A stretch of 64,000 nucleotides of DNA from Apostichopus japonicus (GCF_037975245.1 NC_092576.1:22565611-22629610), one strand, 5' to 3'; counted from the first letter of the stretch, positions 12,986 through 27,105 are shown. Program-made: numbers and translations. The notes: generated by a model not told the origin, from the letters alone.

Positions 12986-13714
12986 TGTTTAAATAAATAT
13001 TAATCACTGCGGGGCATGTATGTACCATGTATGACTTCAATCCAATTTGTCGTTGTTCAGTTACCGTGTTTACAAGCTACAGTATTTTAGTTAAATCAAG
13101 TTAAGCCAGCCCACTAATTAATATGTATTATATCAAGTCGAAAATATATCACCATTTCTATCAACATATGAATACCAAGTATAAATTAATTCTGAGTTTT
13201 GGTTGCGGAGTTCTTAGCATTAAAAGATGTTTATGTTTGACCCTGTGACCTCCTCATTATTCATGAAATGAGCATCAAAATCATTAGGGTTTATATACTT
13301 AGTATGGCGCATCTATATACCAAGTATGACTTCATTCCAGGTTGCCTTTGTTGAGTTATCGTGTTTACGAGCCAAGGGCATCACACACATTCACGCAATC
13401 ACCATCACATAGATTCCTTGAGCCTTCGGGCAAGGAATCAAAAAGTGACTTCTGTGTGAAACAGGATTACTGTACAATTGAAGAATTGTTCACTCCATAC
13501 CCCATTGTCTTCCCTGCTGGTAACCATCAAATGTTCAATCCCAGGGGATTTCATCATCGTATCATTATGACTGAACCAATATACCACAATTCACTATCAC
13601 ATTGGTACCATGCGGTAAAATGTTCCAACCTGTTTTAACACTAAACCTATTCACACAGTGCTGACAGTAACTAAAGCAATTGTTTGAGATTTGTCCCAGA
13701 CTAAAAGCCTCATC

Positions 13715-13846
13715 ATGCTGATAAATCGGTAGCATGGACTCTTAGGATTGTAATCCCCCCAAAAATAAGCTGGATTTGTTGGGATTACACATATTGTCAG
13801 TTCTCAATGTAATTGTAATAGCAAATGCTACTGATTTATAGCACGA
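13715..13846. mobile_element. MITE with GATAAATCGGTAGCAT ends, copy 1
   Basis: Left end ATGCTGATAAATCGGTAGCAT-like and right end ATGCTACTGATTTATAGCA-like sequences are inverted repeats. A related copy lies at 43218-43382. Similarity continues about 60 bp past the right end (GATCCAGT.ATTACTGTGGT), so the element may be longer than marked. Confidence 0.6.
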
Positions 13847-16184
13847 TCCAGTTATTACTGTGGTACAAATGATTTACAGCAGTTACTGTGTTATCTGTTT
13901 ATGTAGAGTGTAACACTGGTCTTGTCAACTGGAGTCGCCATTTTCAATTGAGCTGCAAGGTTTAACATTATAATCATTATAAGTCATCATTCTTGACATC
14001 TAATGGGATAGTTATTTTAGTTGATTCTCTTTTGCATGCTAGACAGGGTTCTACCCTTGTGTTTTCTTATGGCGGAACCTTTGTTATTATTAGCAACTTT
14101 TATATTCGGTGGAGGAGTATTAACTGTTTAGGCGTTAATTATAAATGCATATCATAATACGAGGGACAGAGTTTTTTTGCTAGCGTTACCGGACGCTGAA
14201 GGGTAAAAATGGCTGGCGTATATGAAAATATTTTAACATTTTGACAGTTTAATGACGTTTTATAAACGTCCATGGGAGAGGTGTAGGGATATACCTCTTC
14301 AGTTAATTTTGGATCACATATATTATATTTAAATACCTTATTCAAACCTCCTTCCCTCGGCCTTCAAATGATGGAACTACAAGCCGGTAGTTTTCTGCCT
14401 TGTATTGTGACCAAGCATACCGAGTTTCGTTATTACCACTACGTCTTAATGATCCTAGCTGTACGTGTGAGCTAACTATACTTTAATTTACTATACTTTA
14501 CTATACTTTAACTATACTTTAATTTAAGGCCTCAGTAATTAAGATATAACATGCTTTGAAACAGCTCTTCTGTTAATTCTGGAAAAAAGAAGACACCATT
14601 TGATACTAACACATACATACACTAAGAATGTTGTTTGTTATCTAGACTAGTCAGGTGTCATTACATATGATGACACAAATTTAAAAAGAAAGAAAAAAAC
14701 CCCTTCTGATTGGCGTAACATGCGCCGTCTGTTTGTAAATGTTTTAGGCAAAGTTGTTTGAGGTTAATATTTACACTAAATATTTCTAAACATTAAATTT
14801 CATTTATTAGAAAATGAAATATAATGATGTCCTATATCTCTAATTGACAAGTTTTATATTGGTTTGGTATTTTTTATTGTTATTAAATGGCGTCATCATT
14901 AATAATTGGTCATCGATTGCACGGTTAAATACTAACAGTATCAGGTTTTGCTCAAAATCAATCAATTTTTCTACAACATTCTTCTCTAAAGTGTTTCTAT
15001 TTCTATATGGCCTGACACATCAAAACTGGGGGAAAGCATATTGCTCAATTACTGTGTTTATCATTTTGACTTTTGTTGGAAATTTTGAGGAGTCACCTCA
15101 CATCCCCGTAGGTTCATCTTCATTTAATACCTACACCGTTGTTATCATGTCAGTTTTGTCTAAAGGGACCCTCATTGTAACTTAACTGGTGCATGTGATC
15201 CCTCAGATACTAAAACATTTACTGTTTATATTGTATCCATAGTTTCCTTATATTTGGTATTGCAACAGCTTGGTATGCTCACATTCAACAGTGAATGGTT
15301 TCTACTTTACCATAGTCATTTTATGTTACAGTGGACGCTCGTATCACAATTATTAATTAAAATCATGCTATAACCCAACGGAAATAAAATACTCATTAAG
15401 CATAATGTTGAGAGGGGAAGTGGGGAAGGGGGGGGGGGGGGTGAGTGGGTTCAAGGCTGATATTTGTAATGAAATATTCAAATTTTTGTGTAAGTGAGTG
15501 TGTTGGCTTGTAATGCTCCATAACATCTGACTAGACATTGTAGTATTTAAATATATATCCGTTTAGTAACGATATCCGTTTTTTGATTAGCATTTCTGTG
15601 ACTGTGTTTACGGAAGAAAGATTATATAAACCGTATCTTAAATTAATATTAAAAACAGTGATAATATCATCACAAAATATAACTTGTTACTGGTTTGTCT
15701 GTTCCCTGTTCTTTTCACCGTGACGTCGGTTATCAATCTTTCCTCCCTGATGAGAAACAAGGTATAATACTCTTTTGTCTTATTTCTTTGTTCCGCAGTA
15801 ATAAACACCTCCTTGCCTGTTACTAAATTACCGTTACTAATTAACAATAACATGAATCTGTGTCTCTCTTACCATTTCTCCTGGTAGATTACCCTTCTGG
15901 TCACAGTCCTGAAAGGAAGTGAAATATCATTTTCATGATAAGTTGAAACTGTTTTTCAGGAAAATATAATAGGGCGAGGCAAAAAATACATAAGTTATAA
16001 TTATATATCTTCACAAGTAACCTATTCCTGTCAGGTGAATGCACATCTGCATTGAGCACACTAAAGACAATGTAGGAGACAGACTCGTCATGCACTGTTA
16101 GATGCACAGACTTGATACATGAATACATATATCAGCATTACAGGGAAGACAGCATTAGTTTTAGACTCGTCATCTAACACTGAA

Positions 16185-16212
16185 TGACGTCATTAAACAC
16201 TGAGTGACGTCA
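16185..16212. promoter_or_regulatory. Two full CRE-type palindromes in 20-bp tandem repeat
   Basis: TGACGTCA occurs at 16185-16192 and 16205-16212 inside two copies of a 20-bp unit (AACACTGARTGACGTCATWA). The sites match the cAMP-response element consensus. No gene start is seen nearby. Confidence 0.35.
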
Positions 16213-19200
16213 TAATGATGAATGTTTCACTGCGATCATTGGATGGATACCATGGACGACAGAGAAGATGACGAGAAGGGAAAAGAGGGAAAGATAAAAC
16301 TATTTATACAATCCTCGTGGTTGAATCGATGGATTGTACAAACAATGGAAACTTTTCAAATATCCCATGAAGCAGTAAATTGGTTACTCCCGCCCATACC
16401 CCCTTCCCCCACCGCCCAACTCCATCTTATATGATATGTTGATATCGTTTAGCTAACCCTTAACGATATCCATGAAAGTTTGGGAGATGCAGTTGAAAAA
16501 TAAAATCTCAAAATGGAGTAACAAGGAAAGAAAACGATAATTAAAGTAAACAAGTGTAGATATATTATTGTTGACAAATTTCATGAAATATCATAAAATT
16601 GTATTATCCCCTCAAATAGTGTATTTCTTCTAAATTTGCCGTGTCACGTGCATATTTGTATTTGAAATTTGTAGAAAATTATGTTATAATATTTCTATCC
16701 TTGCTTTGATCCTATAGTCAATTGAAACATTGCAGTATTAACACAGTACGCATTGCAATTATTTCTTTAATAAAAAAATACTTAGTACGTTATTTTCCCA
16801 ATACATTGCCTTAAATTAAAATGAGTTTGTTGAAATACTATACATTATACACTACACAAAACTATTAAATGTAGTTTGCATATCACTAGACAAACTTAAG
16901 CAGATGCATTTTTAAGTTGTATCGTTTCCCTATTTTTAGTTACCCTGGGCATTTGTCGGTTGCGACCTCAACTGGAAGGTTTGTAGCAAGTTATATTCAA
17001 TTGCACCAAAAGTCTGGAAGTTTCTTTGTAACAGGTTGCCAGTTAACCAAATAGTTTCAGGGACTCTAACTTACTTTAGAAGGACTTGTCCTGAGACCTC
17101 CGCAACGTGTGAAACTTTCCTCGCAGCTTACATTCACTTTTTTTTCTAGACTCGGTTGTTTAATCTTTCACCTTCGGTCCATGCAGCTTCGCGGTTTATT
17201 CAGTTGATTATATTAATGTAGCCTAGCACAGCAGCTGTTTGTAAGTTAATAAGCCTAGGCGTCCTACCAATACCAACACAGTACTACTACTACTACTGAC
17301 ATATTGTTCGACACTATACTGATCGGAACTTTCCACTAGGGCTGGCGTAAATATTCTAACGCCACCGATTGGAACTGAGATTGGTCTGCAGTGTTATTAT
17401 CACCTTTTCGTATTGGAGGACAGCTTACCTTTTCAGCTTACTATTTCTCATTGCAGCACTCTTTACTGCCAGTACTAATACTATTATGATTACCAACTTA
17501 ATGCTGACCTGTAGTGTAACACAAGACGAACATATCAAGAATACAAGATCAGAGGTGAGTGTATTGATTTCGTAATACTACCTCTGATTGAGAAAACATC
17601 ATCTCTAAAGGTCAATATATAACCTGAGATGCAAATTAGGGGAGTGGCCAATACATGTGGTATATTTACATAGTAAAGTCATATTACTCCTTGTTCCCGC
17701 AACACAGAAGGGGGTACTTTGCCTATCCAAATAATGGTTTTGTAAAGTATTATCTCGTGTTCAGATAGTATAGCGTTTCATCCAGGGGTTACTTTATGGT
17801 CCCAATTTAGAATGTGTGGCTTTTTTGCATATTGGTCGTATATTTATGGACGTTAATTTGGCATCGCGTTAATGCACTTTGCGGCACCGGGAGCTAATCC
17901 AGGCTTTATCCCGTATTGTTGAGGTCTTATTATTTACATTGTATTAGCCCAATAATTTACATGATTTTAAATCCCGGAAGTTATTTATGCATATAAGTTT
18001 TGAATATCTAGCCATAATGAGGGTGTTATAATTTGTAAACGGTCAAACTTAATGTACATCGAGATGGTGACGTAAAAAGCGTAATGTGATAGGTACAGCT
18101 CCTTAAGTGAAGACAATTTGATTAAGATATCTGTTAATCTCATTGATTTCATTATTCCTTTTCTAAAAGACTTACAGCTTATTTTCTTTTCAGAAGAATA
18201 ATACAATTGTTTTAGTAATATGTAATGTTATGTTTGAGACGTTAAGCAATGTCGCGGTTATATCAATTATGTTGTCTCAAAGTCATACTCGTTAAGTTTG
18301 TAGTAAATGTTAAAACGTTATGCTCGGTTTTGATTTATCATACCGATACTCTTGAATTATTAACAGACTTTTATCTAGTGCCTGTCATTTTAGTAAAAAT
18401 ATAAATATTTCTGTTTACATTCTAGTGTATTTTTTAAAGTTTCTACGTTTGTAATAAACGAGGGTACACCAAAAATTAAGATTTTGTCTTTGTTTCTGTA
18501 TTATTTGGCGCACTCAGATCTCCACAACATCTGCGACGATAACAATAAGGAATGATGAGGATGGAAGGCCCGAACATTGCAACATATTATCGTGTACCTT
18601 TTTATATAATCACATAATTATTAATATATAATAAATATGACAATTAGCCGATGATCGATGAACAATAAAATGCATTACCAGTTACCGACTATACCGTAGT
18701 CAGTAAACCCCCTCCACACCCCACCCCGGGCCCTGAATACTTCGAGATCATCTAATGCATGCATATTGGTGTCTATTTAAAACAAGCGGGAAGTAACACA
18801 AATATTTTTAAACCCTTTTTTTTAGTTCAGACAGCTTCAGTATTTTGCCTTTTTGAATATTTCTCATAATGCTGCCCTCTATTCATAGTGCTGTGAGTAC
18901 AGACAGTGATACCCAAAGGTTTCTTGAAACTTCAATGAAAACATTAAACATGACCCTTAAGTTGACCTTTGACTTTAAACATCATTTTTATAGGTTTCTT
19001 TTCCTAACATGTTAAAGTGCATCACATTGATAGAAATAACCTCAATATACAAAATACTGCATAGTCATATTTTGTCTAGTGATTGCATACGTTTTGGTTG
19101 CCATGGTATCCGTACAACAGAACAACGAAGCGGGTTAGTAGAGCAACACATACTCCTACAGTGTTTCTTTCTATTTTATAATGTATTCCCATTTAACACT

Positions 19201-20754
19201 AATACAATAACCCACCCCCACACCATCCCCCCTCCCCAAAGAAAAAAAACTGATTGGTACCCTTGAAATGGAGTAATGAAAACAGCCCCTCTTTCTTTTA
19301 TATGTGCAAATGACCAAAAATCATGACCAGCATTACCACGCTGAAGAACAGCTGAAGAATAAACCAAATTCATGGTTTCACCTAAAATGAAGATCTGTCC
19401 TTTCATTATATCTAAGCCTGCTTAGACTCACACACTTATGTCAGTCACGTATACACTAATATGGATAGATGATAGTTTAAGCAAGTGATTATTCAAATCC
19501 CCTGATGCTTTTCAAGGAACAATGTTAAATTATTAGCAAGATTTAATTCAAATGGATATCACCACAATTGACAATTCTAGTTACAGATTCAAAATCAAAT
19601 GTGATGTTTCAGTTAAAGCATTGCTTGTACCATTTTGATCGCGAGGGATAATCCGATCATCAAAAACGGTATATCAAAAAGATAAAATCAGATTAATAGT
19701 TCTCAAAATTGTCCAAAGGAGAGCTTTTATCAAAATGCAAAAAGCAATATACTGCAAAGTCATAGAATTTTGAAATACGTGACATAGTATCTTGAAAACA
19801 ATCAGGTTCATGTGCGTGGTCGGTTTGAACACTGTGTTCGTATACAGCGTCACAAAATACATGTCTAGTTCTTTGGTTACCATGGACTCTAGACAACACA
19901 ACGAAGCAGTTGAATAATTGAATAATTCCCCTCTCCCAATCTCTCCCCCCACATAGTGACTGGTATCATGGTTTTGTTGTGTAAATGTGCATGGGAAAAG
20001 ATTTAATCACAGCTTCACTGAATCATTGGGTAATGATTTACTCCAAGGAGCGAACTTGGTGCCACTAACAAAATATTCGCACGATCTTCAAAAGTTATTC
20101 GAAATAACAAATATAATAAATTCACAAATTTCAAAATAGTCTTCAATTTGTTTTTATGTTAGCAATAAACATATCAACTCTTCCTTCATTTATATCAATC
20201 CCCAAAATATCCAGTATTTGCACTCTGGAAAACGGAGAGTCTGATGTTCACAAGAATTTTGTTTATCTATGCACTCCACACACAAATGAAAGGCAATGAA
20301 ATCCAGTTCTGATATGATTTTTAAACCATACAAAGAAAAACAAAGTTGAATCGCCCTGCTTTGCATCGGTCACCAAGTCATCCTCATTTCTCACCTAGAA
20401 ACTCCATGTTTTTAATGTCCTATATACCAAATGTAATGGGTCAAATGCAATACCGTTGAAAATTGATTGTAATCACTCTAAGTCAATGACGGAAAGTTGG
20501 TATTTACCATACTTGGGTGGTGGACTACCCATACTGAGCAGATGGTCCCTATTGTTTGTGGTGTTGATATCATTAATATTCATGAGTGGGCGAGGCTTCG
20601 AACAACTTCTTTAAATGCTTCAGTGTGGACACACCAACAATATGAAAAAATGAAATCTCTTGTTGCAGTTAGTTGTAGATTCAATCCCATTTTAACTGGA
20701 CTAATAGCCTAAACCCCGACTACAGCAGCTGTCAATCAATCGTCGAAATTTCCG

Positions 20755-20945
20755 AGGAGGGGGATTGTCCGGGTGGAAATTGTCATGGTTGTGAATTGTC
20801 CAGAGTGAGAATATTACGGGGGAAATTGTCATGGTTGGCAATTGTCCGGGTGGGAATTGTCTCGGGGGCAATTGTCAGGATTGGGAATTCTCCGCGTGGG
20901 ATTGTCCGAGGGGGGAATCGTCCGGTAGGTAATCGTCGGGGAGTT
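20755..20945. repeat. GGGAATTGTCCGGGTG-type degenerate minisatellite
   Basis: About a dozen imperfect units of 15-17 bp built around AATTGTC flanked by G-runs, for example TGGAAATTGTCATGG and TGGGAATTGTCTCGGG. No coding capacity. Confidence 0.8.
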
Positions 20946-22177
20946 GCCCGGAACCAACTTGACCGTTAACGGAAAGAATAGAAAACATAATGTTACTTCA
21001 GTCCACCAAAATCCCACAAGGAAAGATTAAAGTAATTTTTTTACAAAAGAAATATCTGTGACACTAAATTCGTGGTACACAAATTGTTTAAATTTGGTTA
21101 AACGACAAATAATTCACTAATCAGGGTAGTCATGTGATTGTTACAACGAATTTAGATCTCTTAGCTTGTTGCAAGGAATCAAGTAAGTCTGCGAATATTA
21201 CATGGTTTCGTCAAATTTAAAAAAAAAATATTACGTAATCTAGGCAGTTTTATTTAATTTCAATAAAAACGTTCAACCAGTCACTCAATTGTCACCTTTA
21301 TTTGTCTTTAATCTTAACCTTACTTATTTACTTACACAAAAAGGGCATCTATACGGGGCAGCGATATTGGGGCAGCTATACAAAGGCAGCTACAATAATG
21401 TACAGGGTCGGTTAGGAATATTGTTTTACGACTGTTACAACTGTTGTATGTGATATGGCTAATATTTCATTGAAATTAAATGAACATAAAAACACCTGAT
21501 ATGTTCATGACACTCTATACGGTCTTTGAAGATCAATATATGTACATTCACAACCCACACAAATAGAAACACGGACAATACATACAAATATTGCACAATT
21601 TGTAGCAAACCTGCAGTTTAAAGGTATGCATTTTAAATATATAGGTATATATTAACAATACTTTTAATATCAACGGCGTCACTGATATGGAAGTGATACA
21701 GGTGTATCAGTATAAGATTAGTGTTGTTAGCGCTGAATGATATTCAGGGAAACAGTGCTCCCGCCCATAACTCTATATTTTGTATTGTTATAATATGCAC
21801 TTAAATTTTAGTTTTAAGTGTTTGGCTAGGCTGTGCTTTACTGTACAAAGTACATATGTTAGGTTGTGTTTTTGGACCGTGGTCCTACGGGTTCGTAGCG
21901 TGTCTTTATCGTTAAGCACGTGGGTGTTAGTATTGCGTATTATTATACTGTAATTGACAGTGAAGTGTATTGATTATTGTACCTGTTGAGTATTGTACTG
22001 CTCGTTGTTTAAAGAGTGTATTCGTATTTTGTATTCTGAACAGTATTTGTTTACTGTTGTTTATTAAAGTTATTGTCTCAGAGATTGTCCTTGAATCTTA
22101 GCCATTGTGGACAGCTATAGAGTGACAAGACTCTTGAGATTTTGTGGGTTCAGGAGGTGAAAATTCCGCTTTCTAGT

Positions 22178-24196
22178 CACTTCGCCCAACAACCATTTCG
22201 CCCAACTGCCATTTCGCCCAACTGCCATTTCGCCCAACCAGCCTGGTCATTTCGCCCAACCAGCCTGGTCATTTCGCCCAACCAGCATGGTCATTTCGCC
22301 CAACCATCATAGTCATTTCGCCCAACCAGCATGGTCATTTCGCCCAACCGTGTTGGTCATTTCGCCCAACCTTATTTTTACTAATATTCAGTCAGAATAA
22401 TATTACTTTTTCTATTCCACTAGTTCAATTTGATTTATTTTAGGTTAGGTTACTTCGTAATAGGTAAATAAAAAAGTGAGGTCCGCTCGATAGCGATCGG
22501 AGTCTGAGCAGTTATTTCGGGTATAATGGGAGGATTACACTACTTTAGGCGTTTACGCATACAATGGAAGTTATATTATTATACAAACACAGGGGAATCG
22601 GTCTTCATAAAAACCTATCAAACCTAACCCCTAAAACACTGATCCATCCTACTGACTAACAATTCCCGAACGTTTCCTTATTAAATTGAAAAAAATAATA
22701 TAAAACCCGTTCGTAATATTGAATTACTATATTTAATCAATGTAACCACTTTATCAATGTAACCACATATGTAATCACATATGTAATCAATTTAACCACG
22801 ACTCATATCAATTCCTTTCTTTCTAAAATGCACACTAAACATGCTTCAAAATAGCCCTCTTACTGACCAACGCGTATGACTCATCACCTTGACCGAAAAT
22901 CCTGTGGCTCTGTGCGGACAAGTTGTTTGGACTATTCCATTCATCAGGGGGGTCTTAAACGGTGTTTCTATAATTATAGGATTGCATTAGAAAAATTAAT
23001 TGGTACTTACTTGCTTCAATATTTATGATGCATATTCCACGGTCATTTTCTTTGAAATAATATTAAGTTCAATAAAATATGACGTTTTGAGATGTAGGTG
23101 AGCACTGTGCATTGCGTAGCTGTACCCTATTGCAGAGTACAGGATACACATATTACGTAACGGCGTGCCCACCGAAGAAAGCGAAACTTGCATTTTTCTT
23201 AGAAGACATTCCATTGGATTGTACTTGGTCCGATTGAAGACAGTGACCAATGAAAATGAATTTAACATCAATGTAAAGTTAAGGAAAAATCCTTTCCAAA
23301 ACCGTTTGAACTAAATTTGTCAATGAATATTCAAGAGGATGGTTACGCAAACAAAGTACGGCTATCAAATGGTGATTTTCTTCAGTATTTACTGTGTGTT
23401 TTCAATGAGGGTTTTGAGTTCGATATTTATTACCCTTACATCGTAAATCACCGAAGTCCGGTGGAATTTTGAACTGTATTGTTAAGAAAATAACAGAACT
23501 TTAGAGACAACACATTTATCTGTTTATTGCCGTTTGAACTAAGTTATTTCGGTATTAACTTTTCACGCTATGGCTGTAGGAAAATGGTCTATATGGTAAA
23601 GTCATAGGCCTAAAACTGCGGCGGTCGAACTCAGTTCGCGTGCCGCACAAGGAATGGCGCTAAGGAATTGATATGTCAATTTTCCTTAATACTCGGTTCG
23701 TATCCCGTAACGTTAACAATTCCCGAACGTTTACTATATCAAACCTATCAAACCTAACCCCTAAAACACTGATCCATCCTCAAGATTCCTTAATATTCGG
23801 TTCGTATCCTGTAACGTTAAAAATTCCCGAACGTTTCCTTACTAAAGTTATACAAAGTAAAGGAATTCAAGTTTCCTTAATATTCCTTAATATTCGAACG
23901 TTTACTATCAAACCTAACCCCTAACACACTGATCAATCCTCAAGTTTCCTTAATATTCGGTTCGTATCCTGTAACGTTAACAATTCCCGAACGTTTCCTT
24001 TTGAAATATCATATTTAATCAAGGTTGGGCGAAATGACCAGACTGGTTGGGCGAAATGACCAGGCTGGTTGGGCGAAATGACCAGGCTGGTTGGGCGAAA
24101 TGACCAGGCTGGTTGGGCGAAATGACCAGGCTGGTTGGGCGAAATGGTAAGGTTGGGCGAAATGGCAGTTGGGCGAAATGGTTGTTGGGCGAAGTG
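22178..24196. mobile_element. Foldback-type transposon with long repetitive inverted arms
   Basis: The left arm (22178-22373) and right arm (24022-24196) are inverted copies made of tandem 22-bp units, CATTTCGCCCAACCAGCCTG plus GT. Both arms start with CACTTCGCCCAAC, then AACCATTTCGCCCAACTG, so unit order mirrors exactly. The 1.65-kb interior has no transposase ORF but holds a second direct repeat (23670-24000) built on ATTCGGTTCGTATCC and AATTCCCGAACGTTTCC. This organisation matches foldback elements. No target-site duplication was recognised. Confidence 0.82.
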
Positions 24197-24780
24197 TCCT
24201 GCTTCCAAAATTCCTACTGTCTAGGAACAGTTAGGTGGAAATTCCTATAATGGTTGCAGCTGGCATGGGTTGCCCTGACCATTATTGAGGTGCTCAAAGT
24301 CCTCGCCTGTTGGCAAACGTATTTTATTATCTTCAAGTGCAGATCATTTCATTATGTTCATTATACATTTCGTACAGTATTGCGGGTATTGATTCTTTAA
24401 TTATATTTGTTGTTGAATTTAGTTTCACTGAATATCCTTGGTGAGTTATTGTGACATGGATATTTCATAGATTGAGTATAGTTTTTCCCCGAGTTAGAAC
24501 AGTTTTAATTAGGTTAAAGAGTTTATTAAGCCATTTATATTGTCATGTATCATGATTTTTTCATATGGATTATATCATTTTGTAGAGTTTGTAATAAATC
24601 GTCAGCCGTTGTTTCAACGCAAGAACACTCTTGCATCCTCATTCATCACTTATGAATTCGAAGCGAAGGACCCTAAATTCGGTAATTTCCCCGCCATCTC
24701 GGGTTCGCTTCATGAATGAAAAAACAGAAGGCCGACTTTTATATCAGCAGTAGCTGACATAAAGGTGAATTATCTCTTAC

Positions 24781-24845
24781 CTGCCATCGATCGGTCTGTA
24801 AATTTAGACGGCGAGAAGATGATGAATAGATACCCTCATTCCAAA
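24781..24845 (-). CDS. Module 3 exon C
   Basis: This 65-nt exon (phase 1 to phase 0) has a TTACAG acceptor and a GTAAGA donor. It codes for V-WNEGIYSSSSRRLNLQTD and ends RWQ, and aligns with the C exon of module 2. The intron upstream of its acceptor (from 24851) is duplicated at 11402-12985. No matching D exon was found below it. Confidence 0.62.
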
Positions 24846-24850
24846 CTGTA

Positions 24851-26465
24851 AGAATAAAATGAAAGAGAGTTCTGGAAAGTATCAGTGCTTACTTAATGTT
24901 TATTGGTCTGTATTGAAATTGTAAACATTATGATAACCGGATTTATATTGTCTCTTGATGATAACTTCACATCAGCTGAGTAATCAATCCAGTTGATTCC
25001 TTAAATATGATCTTATCAGTTCACTATCATTATCATCTCAGTAATATAGCTTATTAGTTTATAATCATAATATCTCAGTAAGATTACCGATCGGTTTACT
25101 ATCATCATCATCTCGGTTTTCTACTTGATTACTTTACAACCATTGTCCTCGTAGTTAAATAACCTATCAGTTTAGACTGGTTATCATCACTTTAATATAA
25201 ATGAACAACTGTAGACTTATCCTAAATGACACATGTAAAACTTCACTACGACAAGAAATCGAACATTGATAGACAAGTATTCGATGCTCAGATGAAGAAT
25301 AATAATCCATGAGACGATGAACTGATCAGAGAACACTCAACATCAGTGATGTTATCACAGATCATGAAATCTACTATGATAACAGAAAAGAAAACTAAAT
25401 GTATTTGTAATTACTTTAATATGGAGTAAAATTATGGAGCTACAAGACTAGACAAATTATCGTCAAAATCACATGATCACATTTACGATGTCCTGAGAGT
25501 TTGTCAGTTTTGTAAACTAAGTTGTATTTGTGTTGTTTCCAGCCACTCTCTTAGGTATGTTTGTTTTTAACTGTATGAAGACCAAAGACATCACTCTCTA
25601 TACAAAAACATTGTGGAAGAGGAAGGTATCTATATTCTAACATCGTGTTATTATGACTCAACATACACAATGATAACATTTTCTAAGAAGTTTTAAGAAA
25701 CCTACGTTAAATAAAGGTAAACTAAAATATGGTTGTTAAATTCACATATTTCCAGTGCTTTCCCTAATATCATTCCCACCTTTTATTTATACTTACATTT
25801 TTGCAAGGCAAATCATTCATGGAAGTTAATATTTGCCAATACATTCATATTGTACTCTTTTCAAGCGCCGACCAAGAGGGTGGTGGGGTGCCCCTACCAC
25901 CACCACCATCACGCATTTCTAACTTACACAGCATTTCAAAGTAGTTATATCACAATGTTGCATTTAGCCTTACATATTAGACATAATATAAGTCAACTAT
26001 GCCTCAGAAGGTATCATTTGGTGTATAAAGTTCCCTTTTTTCTGGAAAAGGACAACAGATCCACCCCTCCTCCACACTTTTCATTTGGGTTTTACCGACC
26101 TTCTGTACAAAACATAACGATTGTCTATTCTTTGTGTTGATAGCGTCTTTGATGCGATAACGTCTTTGATGTTATCATACTGAGCTAATATTACCCATAG
26201 GATATTTTAGTACGGTCCATCTAGTCCCTACGGTTCTGTTACATATTTGGTCTCCGTCTAGTGTTCGCTTATTTTCCTTCGTCGTTATACACGGCCAGTG
26301 ATATCCGTTGATACAAATGTTGCTTTATTTTTAATGTATTCAGAGACTGCGGACGAGAACTAAATAATACAGTAAGCCTATACCTTTATCCAAGATTTCA
26401 TCTATCACTAATCCTGGGTTATACCAGTCCCCTTGCTGTAGTACGCATAATTTACATCACTATCG
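24851..26465. repeat. 1.6-kb intronic duplication, copy 2
   Basis: Partner of 11402-12985. It lies directly upstream of module 3 exon C on the minus strand and includes about 1.5 units of the 75-bp tandem repeat. Confidence 0.72.
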
Positions 26466-27105
26466 TTGTGTTAGTAAATATAATTAGGAATGTGTCAAGT
26501 ATTGTGTTGATCTCACAACATTCAACCTAGTAATGCGTCTCACAAATTTCAGATAAACAATAAGTTTGTTGCTATGTTAGATTTTGCGGCTTTATTCTGT
26601 AATTTAGATTGATAGAATAGTTTAAGCGTATATGTGGCTATGTTTTATGTGTGGGTGGGTGTTTGTGTAGGGGGGGGGGGGGTTGGCAGACTCCCAGGGG
26701 TATTAAAACTTTCATTGGAAGGGGAAAGCACAATAAAACCTTACACGATCATTCTCGCAGTGTAATTTAGTTGCCCAAAGTGTGTGATACCATTACATAT
26801 GGGAAAGCGATTTAAAAATCGATTTAAGCGATTTTACTCACAAAACTTTATGATAGGGCAGTGATCGCGAAAGAGCGAAATCAAAGGAATATGTTGTTAA
26901 GTGTTCAGTGTTGTTAAATATGTATTATTCGGTTCGTTGTTACAATCACAAGACTCTGTTTTGGGTGTCTCCATCATACAAATTATTAATCTCTTGTATG
27001 TGAATCAACAACAATCAACAAGTCAACAGACTTTCACATAGTTGGTTAAGCCTTTAAATAAATGTAAAAAAATTGAAATGTGTCTATTATGACGTCAGAC
27101 AATAC

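Larger units (their letters stand above)
13000..20750. other. Large intronic or intergenic stretch with no supported exon
   Basis: Contents seen are a short inverted-repeat element at 13715-13846, a G-run near 15430, a pair of TGACGTCA sites at 16185-16212 and two diverged direct copies of a short sequence near 19080-19280 and 19860-19980. A weak LRR-like frame on the minus strand near 18080-18200 has no matching splice sites. Confidence 0.4.

Noticed and set aside
15630-16128. Possible short minus-strand exons, including a GGVYYCG-like Ig F-strand piece and a 33-nt frame between splice-like sites
   Set aside because: Frames are very short, the Ig-like piece has a stop shortly upstream and downstream, and no neighbouring exon fits in phase.
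23023-23271. Possible missing D exon of module 3 (a GTAAGTA donor follows GCATCA-like sequence)
   Set aside because: The frame has a stop before the donor and the region lies inside the foldback element. No match to the D peptide beyond a few residues.
22178-24196. CRISPR-like regular short repeats
   Set aside because: Units are directly adjacent without spacers, occur in two inverted arms, and the genome is clearly eukaryotic.
25733-26140. 135-residue plus-strand frame with a His run
   Set aside because: It lies within the duplicated intronic segment and is not kept open in the copy at 12.1-12.7 kb. There is no domain similarity.
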